64,000 nucleotides of DNA, from the NCBI GenBank assembly GCA_017525915.1, contig JAFXSC010000022.1, positions 372,001 to 436,000 on the forward strand, in the 5' to 3' direction. Below, piece after piece: positions 26,213 through 34,683 of this stretch. The position numbers were made by a program, and so were the translations under genes. Source of the DNA: Ruminococcus sp. Its GTDB lineage: Bacteria > Bacillota > Clostridia > Oscillospirales > Ruminococcaceae. Below the pieces are notes generated by a model. That model saw only the letters and a list, made by a program, of their open reading frames with translations, was not told where the DNA came from and did no database searches. Position 1 is the first letter of the stretch. Each line of letters begins with the position of its first letter.

Positions 26213-26241
26213 ATTATACCACATATATTCATGGAAATCAA
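26213..26241 (-). promoter_or_regulatory. Promoter of the GGDEF sensor gene
   Basis: TTGATT (26241-26236), 17-base spacer, TATAAT (26218-26213), giving a leader of about 105 bases. The flanking DNA up to 26293 is very AT-rich and holds no gene. Confidence 0.75.
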
Positions 26242-26293
26242 CAACTTTTTTATAGAAAATATATAATTAAATTTTAAACCAAATTAGATACTG

Positions 26294-27895
26294 TCACGCC
26301 GTTCCCACTCGCTTAGTTATCCTCTCAGCTATGTTCCTGAAAACCGGCGCTGCTGCCTTATTGCCATACCCTCCGTCCTCGGCGAGTACGGTAACAGCAT
26401 ACTCCGGAGCTTCAGCAGGAAAGAATCCCGTTATCCACGCATGGCAGAGTTCCTCTCCCTCCGCATCATATCTTCCGGTCTGTGCCGTAGAGGTCTTGGC
26501 GCCGCAGTCAACTATCCCCGATACTGCATTGGACTCGCTGTTGCCGCGCACTGCCGCGGTCATCATCTGCCGGAGAAGCCGCGCTGTCCTCATTTCCATC
26601 ACCCTTACCTTCTGTGGGGACTTCTCCCCCGATATCTCCTTACCGTCTGCTGTAAGTCCCCTTATGAGACGCAGCTCGGGCATTTCCCCTCCTCCTGCTA
26701 TCGCACAGGTGAAGCGGTTTATCTGGAGCGGCGTTGCTGTGAGCCTGCCCTGACCGAACGAAAAATTCGCAAGCTCTGCCGGTACGCTCAGTTCTTCCGC
26801 TCTCGGCAGAACTCCGGTAGAACCCGTTATCCCTGCACACAGATCATTCTCCCTGCCGAAACCGAGCTCCTGAGCCTTCTTCCGGAAACGCGCGGTATCA
26901 AGCTGCTGGCTCAGACTGATGAAATATGTGTTGCACGAATTCGTTATCGCCCTCGACATATTCTGTGCACCGTGACCGTCAAGTCTGTGGCAGTTGAAAT
27001 TCTGTCCGTTCACGTTGATTGAACCTTTGCAGTCGTAGATGATGTCTCCCTTGCCCTCCTCAATAGCCTCGCACGCTGTAACGAGCTTGAAAATCGAGCC
27101 GACGCCATAGGAATACAGACAGCGGTCAATGAGCGGACAGTCCGGATCGTCAAGCGCTTCCGCGATGCTCCCGGCAGTATACTGCGGAAAACTCACCATT
27201 GCAAGTATGTCCCCAGTCGAAACATCGGATACAACTATGGCGCCTTTATTCATCTCCCTGCCGCACTCCTCGCATATCATCTGTATCTCACGGTCAATGG
27301 TCGTGACCACGCCGCTCGCACCAACGCTGCTCCGCGTAACTTTTTTTCCGTCTCCGATGATAACTCTGCCGAAACCGTCAACGGAATACCCGACACTGTT
27401 CTCACCGCCGTTTCCGCGCAGTATCGTGTCATAGGCATACTCAATGCCCGCTACACCTTTGCCCTCTGAAATATAGCCGATTATATGCTGTGCAGGCTGC
27501 CCGTCGGTATAGCGTTCAGGCACAGGGAACACCGTCAGCGCGTCCGACTCCGGAGTATCGTTCCTGCACTCAAACACAAACGGCACTCCCTTTTCAAAAG
27601 CAGTCCGGAAGGCTTCACGGTCAACGGCATAGTCCGCTGTTTTCTCAAAGTTCAGTGCCCGCGGAACTGCGACCGCTTCGTACCTCTCAACAGTGTTGCA
27701 CAACGGCTTCATGTTCCTGTCGTAGACAGTCCCCTGACTGTCGGAAGCCCTCACCGTCAGCACTTCACGCTCCGCCGCCATGTCTGCATAGCTCTGCCTG
27801 CACGCAATGCTGAAATAGTCAGCTGAGATCAGTCCGAACATCAGCAAAAAGGCTGCTGCAAGTATAAGTACACCATGCTCTCCGCGCTTACGCAT
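26294..27895 (-). CDS. Penicillin-binding transpeptidase (class B)
   Basis: A 533-aa class B penicillin-binding protein that crosslinks peptidoglycan. One N-terminal membrane anchor (residues 8-28) precedes a dimerisation domain (about 50-200). The transpeptidase domain has all three motifs: Ser267-Ile-Phe-Lys270, Ser320-Cys-Asn322, and KTS in GAKTSTAQTG near 465. It resembles the PbpA/FtsI-like proteins of Clostridia; no FtsW/RodA partner is adjacent. The start codon comes directly after a terminator-like hairpin whose 3' arm supplies the ribosome site, so expression may depend on opening that hairpin. Confidence 0.93.
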   Translation of the reverse strand: MRKRGEHGVLILAAAFLLMFGLISADYFSIACRQSYADMAAEREVLTVRASDSQGTVYDRNMKPLCNTVERYEAVAVPRALNFEKTADYAVDREAFRTAFEKGVPFVFECRNDTPESDALTVFPVPERYTDGQPAQHIIGYISEGKGVAGIEYAYDTILRGNGGENSVGYSVDGFGRVIIGDGKKVTRSSVGASGVVTTIDREIQMICEECGREMNKGAIVVSDVSTGDILAMVSFPQYTAGSIAEALDDPDCPLIDRCLYSYGVGSIFKLVTACEAIEEGKGDIIYDCKGSINVNGQNFNCHRLDGHGAQNMSRAITNSCNTYFISLSQQLDTARFRKKAQELGFGRENDLCAGITGSTGVLPRAEELSVPAELANFSFGQGRLTATPLQINRFTCAIAGGGEMPELRLIRGLTADGKEISGEKSPQKVRVMEMRTARLLRQMMTAAVRGNSESNAVSGIVDCGAKTSTAQTGRYDAEGEELCHAWITGFFPAEAPEYAVTVLAEDGGYGNKAAAPVFRNIAERITKRVGTA

Positions 27896-27933
27896 AAAAA
27901 ACCACCTCCGGAGTATTGTCTGCTCCGGAGGTG
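27896..27933 (-). terminator. Terminator-like hairpin carrying the PBP ribosome site
   Basis: An 11-bp perfect stem CACCTCCGGAG/CTCCGGAGGTG with a 9-base loop (27933-27903), then G and six T, then the ATG at 27895. The 3' arm contains GGAGGTG, the only ribosome site for the penicillin-binding protein gene. It lies 8 bases beyond the dtd stop, so it should end the recN-dtd transcript and hide the next gene's ribosome site. Confidence 0.85.
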
Positions 27934-27940
27934 AAGTTAT

Positions 27941-28387
27941 TCATATTTCCTTGCTGTCAAGTATTAACGTGAACGGTCCGTCATTGAGAAGCGAGACCTT
28001 CATATCCGCGCCGAAAATCCCCGTCTCAGCACTGCCGTATTTCTCACGGCAGTAGCTCACGAAATACTCATAGAGCCGGTTGGCTTCATCGGGCTTTGCA
28101 GCCTGTATGAAATTCGGACGCTTGCCCTTGCGGCAGTCTGCGTAAAGAGTGAACTGCGGAACTATGAGCAGCCCTCCGCCGACATCGCTGAGCGAAAGGT
28201 TGATCTTATCCTCGCTGTCCGGGAATATCCTCAGGCCTATCATTTTGTCGGCAAGCCTGCGGCATTCCTCCTCGGTATCGCCTTCACCTGCACCGAAAAG
28301 CACAAGATAGCCCTTTCGTATCTCGCCTGTAACATTGCCGTCAACGCGGACGCTTGCTGATGTCACCCTCTGCAATACAAGTCTCAT
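27941..28387 (-). CDS. dtd: D-aminoacyl-tRNA deacylase Dtd
   Basis: Dtd (148 aa) cleaves D-amino acids from mischarged tRNAs. The protein starts [17 protein letters not shown], has the catalytic [20 protein letters not shown] segment and the C-terminal [17 protein letters not shown] motif with the Gly-cisPro-like region. Full length. It follows the GH42 gene by 2 bases. Confidence 0.97.
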   Translation of the reverse strand: MRLVLQRVTSASVRVDGNVTGEIRKGYLVLFGAGEGDTEEECRRLADKMIGLRIFPDSEDKINLSLSDVGGGLLIVPQFTLYADCRKGKRPNFIQAAKPDEANRLYEYFVSYCREKYGSAETGIFGADMKVSLLNDGPFTLILDSKEI

Positions 28388-28389
28388 GC

Positions 28390-30360
28390 TTACTTCCTCA
28401 CAATATCCATCTCAAACGGCTTGAGCTCGATAGTGTCCTTTCCGGCGGAGTCAATGATGCTGAACATAGCCTTCGGAAGGGTTATCTTCGCGTTCTCCTC
28501 GGAATTGTTGAAGAAGAATATGAAATCGTCAAGACCGTTCGTGCGGGTAGTTACCTCAACGCCCCTGGGAAGTCCCTTCAGACGCGGCATACCTGTCTGG
28601 CGCATGATATTTCCGGCAAAGCTCTCGTAGAAATCGGACTTGCACACTGTTCCGACATAGTATACAACGCCGCTGCAATACCTGTTCATGGTAACTGCCG
28701 GACAGCAGCGGTAGTAATTATCGCAGTATTCTGCATAAGCTTTAGCAGTAGTAAGTCTGAGGATATCGCACCACTGACGGCACACGAATTCGTTTCCTGC
28801 GAAGTCCTTGATCTTCTGCTCAGTGCTGCCTATCGGGTCATATTCTGTGACCTCCGCGCCCACAAGCTCCTTGAAGACAGTGGGAAGAGTCTCCATGATG
28901 CAGTTGTTGCTGCTGTCCTTGACACCGCTGCGGTTGGTGAGGATAAGAGTGCCACCGTTTATAACAAAACGGTAGACATTCTCAGCAGCAGCTTTTTTAT
29001 AAACGTACATCTCAGGTGCAACTACGACCTTATATCCCGAAAGATCGGCTTCCGGCGAAACAACGTCTATATTTGCTCCGTATCTTGCAAATGCTCCATG
29101 GAAGTACCTGAGCTGATCGAGATAATTGAAGCCCTCGGTCTGAGGCTGTATTCTGAGTGCGTGTTCATTCTCCGGAGAATAGAGTATCGCAACATCAGAA
29201 ACGAGTTCCGTTGTGTCGATGACACCGAGCTTCGCAGCTGTCTTGCAGAGCTCGGTAAACTCAAAGAACCTTCTTCCGGGAACGTTGCTGTGGTCTATGA
29301 GGCCGTGCCAGTGCATCTCCGCACCGGCAACGGCAGTTCTCCAGCGGAAGTGAAGCACCGTATCCGCACCGTGTGCAAGTGCCTGCAATGAATAGCCCAT
29401 TATCATGCCCGGACGTGTCGTCGGAGACATCGGTGCCCAGCTGCCTGTCGGACCGCTGAGCTGCTCCATTATCCAGAAATTCTTGCCCTTGATACCTCTC
29501 ATGAGGTCAAGGAAAAATGCGTGGGAGTAAAACTCCTCCGGATCCTCAGGCAGCCTTACCGGCGGATAGTTGTCATATGCTACGAAGTCGAGCGGCTCGT
29601 ACATCTTGTAGTAATCAGGATTGTTCTCACTCGTCCATGTATTCGTAGTTATCTTGATCTTCGGGACTTCACGGCGCATTATAGTTGCAAGCTCGCGTAC
29701 ATAGTTGTTCACACTGTCACAGCAGAAGCGGTACCAGTCAAGACAGAGCGCAGGGTTCTGCCATGATGAGGGATAAGCCGTGGGAGGCTGTATCTGCGTC
29801 ATACTGGAGTATTCACCGCTCCACACGCTCGTTCCGAACGCCGCATTTATATCCTCAAGGCTGTCATATTTATCGAGCAGCCAGTTGCGGAAACGTGCCT
29901 TGCATTCGTCACAGCAGCACGGATAGGCTTCAAGCTCATTGTCTATCTGCCATGCCTTGACAGCAGGGTGATTGCCGTATCTCAGAACGAGCTGAGTTGC
30001 GATACGCTTTGCATACGAAAAGAACACAGGCGAATTTATACATCTGTGACCGCGTATTCCAGTCTGTATCTGCTTTTCGTCAGAACCGACCCTGATGATC
30101 TCAGGGTGCTCCTCATACAGCCACATAGGCGGACAGCAGGTAGGCACGCTCATAACGACCTCCATGCCAAAACGCTGAAGAACTGCTATTACGTCATCAA
30201 GCCATTCAAAGGCAAATACACCGTCCTTGGGCTCTATCCTTGACCATGCGAACTCGGCTATGCGGACCACCTTTACACCGGTCTGCGCCATGAGTGCTGC
30301 ATCTTTTTCCCACAGTGACCTGTCCCACTGTTCGGGATAATAATCAACTCCTATTTTCAT
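28390..30360 (-). CDS. GH42-family beta-galactosidase
   Basis: A 656-aa glycoside hydrolase of family 42, which releases terminal beta-galactose from galacto-oligosaccharides. The N-terminal TIM barrel ([20 protein letters not shown]) carries the acid/base glutamate in [11 protein letters not shown] and the nucleophile in [15 protein letters not shown]. The cysteine cluster CCCDEC after the acid/base matches the zinc site of GH42 enzymes. A trimerisation domain (from about 390) and C-terminal beta domain follow. No signal peptide, so it acts inside the cell on imported sugars. It overlaps the upstream phosphatase gene and sits, unusually, in a DNA-repair and housekeeping operon. Confidence 0.95.
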   Translation of the reverse strand: MKIGVDYYPEQWDRSLWEKDAALMAQTGVKVVRIAEFAWSRIEPKDGVFAFEWLDDVIAVLQRFGMEVVMSVPTCCPPMWLYEEHPEIIRVGSDEKQIQTGIRGHRCINSPVFFSYAKRIATQLVLRYGNHPAVKAWQIDNELEAYPCCCDECKARFRNWLLDKYDSLEDINAAFGTSVWSGEYSSMTQIQPPTAYPSSWQNPALCLDWYRFCCDSVNNYVRELATIMRREVPKIKITTNTWTSENNPDYYKMYEPLDFVAYDNYPPVRLPEDPEEFYSHAFFLDLMRGIKGKNFWIMEQLSGPTGSWAPMSPTTRPGMIMGYSLQALAHGADTVLHFRWRTAVAGAEMHWHGLIDHSNVPGRRFFEFTELCKTAAKLGVIDTTELVSDVAILYSPENEHALRIQPQTEGFNYLDQLRYFHGAFARYGANIDVVSPEADLSGYKVVVAPEMYVYKKAAAENVYRFVINGGTLILTNRSGVKDSSNNCIMETLPTVFKELVGAEVTEYDPIGSTEQKIKDFAGNEFVCRQWCDILRLTTAKAYAEYCDNYYRCCPAVTMNRYCSGVVYYVGTVCKSDFYESFAGNIMRQTGMPRLKGLPRGVEVTTRTNGLDDFIFFFNNSEENAKITLPKAMFSIIDSAGKDTIELKPFEMDIVRK

Positions 30361-30907
30361 AATTTCCTCCGGTTATATCATAGGCGATCAGCTGACAGTT
30401 GCCCATGAACCAGTTCGAGAAGCTCTCCGTCGTCATGTCGTTGAAATAAGTCTCTATGACGCGGCAGACTCCTCCGTGGCTCACGATGAGCACCGTCCTG
30501 TCGCCGTATTTTCTGATTATATCATCAAGTGCGGAATAGACTCTGTGTGCAAGAGCGAGGAGCGATTCACCGCTGCCTCCCATTTTCACACCGAACTCAG
30601 TCTTTCCTTCGGCAAAGCCCTCCGCATATCTTGTCTTGCCCTCATAGCTGCCGTAATCCCATTCACGCAGCCTTTCGTCGGTGATTATCTGAAGGTTGCA
30701 GCGCACGGAAATGAGCGTTGATGTCATCATAGCTCTCTGCATCGGCGATGATATTATGAGGTCGATACCGCCAATTCGTGCGATCTCCTCAGCAAGCGCT
30801 GCTGCCTGATTCATACCTGTCCTGTTGAGCGGCAGGTCGGTCGTTCCGAGGATAATATCCCTGCTGTTGTAGTCGGTCTCGCCGTGGCGTGTAGAATATA
30901 TCCTCAT
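30344..30907 (-). CDS. Histidine phosphatase (phosphoglycerate mutase-like)
   Basis: A 187-aa member of the RHG-motif histidine phosphatase superfamily. Arg7-His8-Gly9 near the N-terminus carries the phospho-accepting histidine, and VLIVSHGGVCR holds the second histidine. The length and RHGETDYN pattern fit alpha-ribazole phosphatase or a broad-specificity phosphatase; the substrate is not predictable. It overlaps recN by 4 bases and the GH42 gene by 17. Confidence 0.9.
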   Translation of the reverse strand: MRIYSTRHGETDYNSRDIILGTTDLPLNRTGMNQAAALAEEIARIGGIDLIISSPMQRAMMTSTLISVRCNLQIITDERLREWDYGSYEGKTRYAEGFAEGKTEFGVKMGGSGESLLALAHRVYSALDDIIRKYGDRTVLIVSHGGVCRVIETYFNDMTTESFSNWFMGNCQLIAYDITGGNYENRS

Positions 30908-32565
30908 ATCTCCATAGCCCTCCCGATCTCAGCACGCGCATTTTCGAGCATCAGCTCACTCGGGTCTTCGCCGCCCATGATACGCGCTATCTCGGCAACT
31001 CTGCCGTCCATATCAAGCTCGGCGACACGGGTCTCGGTGCGGTCGCCCACGATGTTCTTTTCTATCATGAGATGATGGTCAGCCATTACCGCAATCTGAG
31101 AAAGATGTGTAACGCAGATGACCTGACGCACCTTGCCGATGCCGCGAAGCTTAATGCCTATTTTCTGGGCAGCCTTGCCGCTCACGCCGGTATCTATTTC
31201 ATCAAATATCATCGTCGGGATACTGTCCTTGTCGGCGATGACGCTTTTCAGTGCAAGCATGATACGCGACAGCTCACCACCCGATGCTATCTTGGAAATG
31301 GGCTTGGGTTCCTCACCTTTGTTTGCCGAAATAAGGAACTCCACGGTATCCATGCCGTTCACTGTGAGCTTGCCCTTTTCGTGGCGGACGGCTATGATAA
31401 CGCCCGACATATTGAGAAATTCAAGCTCCGCACCGACTCTTTCCGCAAACCTCTGAGCCGTTTCCTCACGATAGTCATAAAGTGCCTTCGCACGTTCGGT
31501 AACAATATGGAGCAGCTGCTCCCTTTCTGCGGCAAGCTCCTCTATCTCGCCGCGTGAGCTTTCGAGCAGGGATATCTCAGCGGAGGCTTCATCATAAAGC
31601 TTTATGAGCCCTGCACAGTCCTCCGCATACTTGCGTTTCAGCTTGTTTATTGTATTCAGCCGCTCGGAAAGATATTCAAGCCGCTGACCGTCAAGCTCGA
31701 CCTTATCAGCAAGCTCCTCAAGTCCCGATGCTATGTCCGCAAGCTCAATCTCAGCGGCAGTAAGCCTTTCGTAGAGCTGTGAAAGTCCCGGAACGTCGTC
31801 TGTATATCCTGATATCTCCTGTTCGGCAGAAACGAGCATATCATTTGCGGCATTTTCACCGGTTATCGCCTGTACTGCGTTCTTGGCGGCGATAATGGTC
31901 CGCTCGGAATTCTTCGCGGCAGTGTATTCACGTTCAAGGGTCTCGTCCTCGTTCTCACGGATTTCAAGACCGCCGATATCGCTTATTACCTCGTTGAGAT
32001 AGCGGCTGCGCTCAATGCGGCTCTGCTCCTGCTTTTTCAGCTCACCGAGCCTGCGGGCAGTGCTCTGGAGCTGCCGGAAAGCCTCCCTGTAACTCATAAG
32101 GAGGGTATCGTCACCGCCGAAGCTGTCGAGTATCTCAAGGTGCTTCTCGCTGTCAAGGAGTACCTGATTGTCGTGCTGACCGTGGATATTTATGAGCAGC
32201 AAGCCTATCTCCTTCAGAAGCGATACGGAAGCCGTCCGGTGGTTGATGCGGGAAACGCTTCCGCCGTCCGCGCTTATCTCACGGGTAACGGTTATCTCTC
32301 CGTCCTCATGCTCAAATCCGAGCTCATCGAGCTTCGCACACACCTCCGGACTGAGGTCGGTAAACAGTGCCGTTATCTCTGCCTTGTCGCAGCCTGTCCG
32401 GACGATATCCTTCGTGGAACGCTGACCGAGAACGGCATTGATCCCGTTAATAAGTATGGACTTGCCTGCTCCGGTTTCGCCGGTGAATATGTTGAGCCCT
32501 GCTGTAAGCGGTATCACAGCTTCCTTTATAACGGCAAGGTTCCTGATGTACAACTCCTTTAACAT
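30904..32565 (-). CDS. recN: DNA repair protein RecN
   Basis: RecN (553 aa) is an SMC-like ATPase for double-strand break repair. Walker A FTGETGAGKSILI is near residue 30, a long coiled coil spans about 160-380, and the C-terminal ABC signature SGGELSRIMLALK, Walker B TMIFDEIDTGVSG and CVTHLSQIA are complete. It follows argR by 3 bases, a standard Clostridia pairing. Confidence 0.97.
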   Translation of the reverse strand: MLKELYIRNLAVIKEAVIPLTAGLNIFTGETGAGKSILINGINAVLGQRSTKDIVRTGCDKAEITALFTDLSPEVCAKLDELGFEHEDGEITVTREISADGGSVSRINHRTASVSLLKEIGLLLINIHGQHDNQVLLDSEKHLEILDSFGGDDTLLMSYREAFRQLQSTARRLGELKKQEQSRIERSRYLNEVISDIGGLEIRENEDETLEREYTAAKNSERTIIAAKNAVQAITGENAANDMLVSAEQEISGYTDDVPGLSQLYERLTAAEIELADIASGLEELADKVELDGQRLEYLSERLNTINKLKRKYAEDCAGLIKLYDEASAEISLLESSRGEIEELAAEREQLLHIVTERAKALYDYREETAQRFAERVGAELEFLNMSGVIIAVRHEKGKLTVNGMDTVEFLISANKGEEPKPISKIASGGELSRIMLALKSVIADKDSIPTMIFDEIDTGVSGKAAQKIGIKLRGIGKVRQVICVTHLSQIAVMADHHLMIEKNIVGDRTETRVAELDMDGRVAEIARIMGGEDPSELMLENARAEIGRAMEI

Positions 32566-32568
32566 TGC

Positions 32569-33021
32569 TCAGTTATGCCTCCCCGAAGGAAACAGCTCGC
32601 TCCTGAACTGCTTGGACAGCTTCTTCGCGTCCGCTTCGCTCCGTACAAGTATGAATATGGTGTCATCGCCGGCGATAGTTCCGACAACGCCCTGATGCTC
32701 GACCGAATCTATCGCTGCACAGGTACCCTGTGCCATGCCAGCCCTGCATTTTAGGACAATGGTGTTCAGAGCGTAATCCACCGATATCACAGCCTCCTCG
32801 AATATGCTCTTTTCAGCGGCAGAGGTAGGCGGCAGCACATAGCGGTATACCCCCGCAGCGTCTCTCTGTTTAAGGAGCGAGAGCTGCTGGATATCGCGCG
32901 AAAGAGTTGCCTGCGTGGTGGAAATGCCTCTTTCCGAGAGCAGCTCGAGGAGCTGTTCCTGTGTTGCGACGGGCTGCTCTGATATTATTTCAAGTATTGC
33001 TTCATGTCTTTTATTTTTCAT
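32569..33021 (-). CDS. argR: Arginine repressor ArgR
   Basis: ArgR (150 aa) represses arginine synthesis and activates catabolism as an arginine-bound hexamer. The N-terminal winged helix (residues 1-70) includes SERGISTTQATLSRDI, and the C-terminal oligomerisation and arginine-binding domain has GTIAGDDTIFIL. Arginine genes are absent here, but arginine is the precursor of the polyamine cluster at 53-61 kb. Confidence 0.96.
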   Translation of the reverse strand: MKNKRHEAILEIISEQPVATQEQLLELLSERGISTTQATLSRDIQQLSLLKQRDAAGVYRYVLPPTSAAEKSIFEEAVISVDYALNTIVLKCRAGMAQGTCAAIDSVEHQGVVGTIAGDDTIFILVRSEADAKKLSKQFRSELFPSGRHN

Positions 33022-33033
33022 AGCCTGCTCCGT

Positions 33034-33888
33034 TTATTTGAAGGGTCTGCAAAGCTTGCGGCAGAGCGATTCATGGAAGGAATTGCCGATAACATTCACA
33101 AAGTTGATATTGTTTCTTCCGCGGCAGATATCTATCGACTCATTCTCTTTAAGGCTGATATGCAGCGCTCCGTCTACATTTATGACGATGCTGTCGCCGC
33201 CTGAAGTCCTGTCCGTAAGCCTCAGACGGCGTCCGGCTGAAAAGAGAGTTGCCCTTGAAAACAGCGAATGCGGACATATTAGCGTCATTTCAATACATTC
33301 AAGGTCGGGTTCGATGACCGGTCCGCCGGCAGAAAGCGCATAGGCGGTTGAGCCGGACGGGGTGCTGAAAAGCACGCCGTCAGCGCGGTATCTTCCGATA
33401 AGGTAGCCCTCGGAATACACATCGAAATCGCATATCCTGAAGCTTCCGGAACGCGCGGAGACTTCATTTAGGGCAGTATACACCTCATCGCCATTCTCAC
33501 CGTGGTAGGTGATATCGAGGGTCATTCTCTGCGATACCTCATAATCTCCGGTTATGAGCAGTCTGAGCTTGTCGAGCTGGTCTGCTTCAAGTCCTGCCAT
33601 AAATCCGAGGGTTCCGGTATTTATGCCGAGGAGTTTGGTATCGGTGCCCATAAGGAATTTGGCACAGCGGAGGATAGTGCCGTCACCGCCTATCGCTATT
33701 ACGAAATCCGCGCTCTTTGCAGACGTCTCAATATTCTCAAAAACCACGAACGGCTTGTCTTCAAAATCCTTCCGGAAATCACCGCTCACCGAGACCTCTG
33801 CACCGTAGGAATGAAGGACATCACAGACCTCTCTCGCACATCTGAGAGCATTCGGCTTCTGGAAATTCGGATATATTACTGTTTTCAT
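33034..33888 (-). CDS. nadK: NAD kinase
   Basis: NadK (284 aa) phosphorylates NAD to NADP. The signature VIAIGGDGTILRC contains the GGDG motif with the catalytic aspartate, and the NE/D-containing LNEVSARSG and STPSGSTAYALSAGG regions bind NAD. Lies between tlyA and argR in the conserved order. Confidence 0.96.
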   Translation of the reverse strand: MKTVIYPNFQKPNALRCAREVCDVLHSYGAEVSVSGDFRKDFEDKPFVVFENIETSAKSADFVIAIGGDGTILRCAKFLMGTDTKLLGINTGTLGFMAGLEADQLDKLRLLITGDYEVSQRMTLDITYHGENGDEVYTALNEVSARSGSFRICDFDVYSEGYLIGRYRADGVLFSTPSGSTAYALSAGGPVIEPDLECIEMTLICPHSLFSRATLFSAGRRLRLTDRTSGGDSIVINVDGALHISLKENESIDICRGRNNINFVNVIGNSFHESLCRKLCRPFK

Positions 33889-33897
33889 ACAAACTCC

Positions 33898-34683
33898 TTA
33901 CAGGTCACTGAAAGCGTTCCCGACAAGCTGTCTGAGATCGTGGACCTTTTGTTCTCCGGCAGTCTTCCGGAGCTTTACAAGATACTCTATATTGCCGCTT
34001 CCGCCCTTCACGGGGGAATAGATATACTTCTCACAGACAAATCCGAGACCGGCGGCAAAGCTGTCTATTTCGTGCAGCACACGGAGGTGTACGCTCTTGT
34101 CACGAACGATGCCGTTCTTCCCGACACCTTCCCTGCCTGCTTCAAACTGAGGCTTTATCAGGACAGCGGCAGTTCCGCCGTCAGTAAGCAGCTCGTAAAT
34201 CTTCGGAAGTATGAGCCGCAGGGATATGAACGATACGTCTGCTGAAATAAAACCGGCTTCTCCACCGATATCCTCCGATGTGACACTGCGGATATCGGTG
34301 CTTTCCATGTTGACTACCCTGCTGTCGTTCCGCAGGACTTCTGCAAGCTGTCCGCTTCCGACATCTACCGCAAACACCTTGGCAGCGCCGTTTTTCAGCA
34401 TGAGGTCGGTAAAGCCTCCCGTGGAAGCGCCAATGTCAACACAGACCTTTCCTGTGAGGTCGAGCCCGAACTCGGTCACTGCCTTTTCAAGCTTGAGCGC
34501 TCCCCTTCCGACGTACTTTTCCTCCTCGGACGAAACAATGATATCCTCCGGCACAATCTCCTGCGAAGGTTTCTTCGCTGTAACTCCGTTGACTTCAACG
34601 CATCCGGAAAGTATCATTTCCTTTGCACGCTGACGGCTTCGGGCAATGCCTCGTGACACCAACTCAGCGTCGAGCCTTGCCAT
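33898..34683 (-). CDS. tlyA: TlyA-family rRNA 2'-O-methyltransferase
   Basis: A 261-aa protein with an N-terminal S4 RNA-binding domain (residues 1-60, SRQRAKEMILSGCVEVNG) and an FtsJ-like methyltransferase domain with the SAM motif VCVDIGASTGGFTDLML. Mycobacterial TlyA methylates 16S and 23S rRNA. Some homologues have been called hemolysins, which is probably a misnomer. It overlaps dxs by 20 bases. Confidence 0.93.
   Translation of the reverse strand: MARLDAELVSRGIARSRQRAKEMILSGCVEVNGVTAKKPSQEIVPEDIIVSSEEEKYVGRGALKLEKAVTEFGLDLTGKVCVDIGASTGGFTDLMLKNGAAKVFAVDVGSGQLAEVLRNDSRVVNMESTDIRSVTSEDIGGEAGFISADVSFISLRLILPKIYELLTDGGTAAVLIKPQFEAGREGVGKNGIVRDKSVHLRVLHEIDSFAAGLGFVCEKYIYSPVKGGSGNIEYLVKLRKTAGEQKVHDLRQLVGNAFSDL

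Noticed and set aside
30344-30907. Naming the histidine phosphatase CobC or GpmB
   Set aside because: No cobalamin genes are nearby, and the RHG motif alone does not define the substrate.
33898-34683. TlyA as a hemolysin
   Set aside because: The S4 and FtsJ-like methyltransferase domains indicate rRNA methylation.
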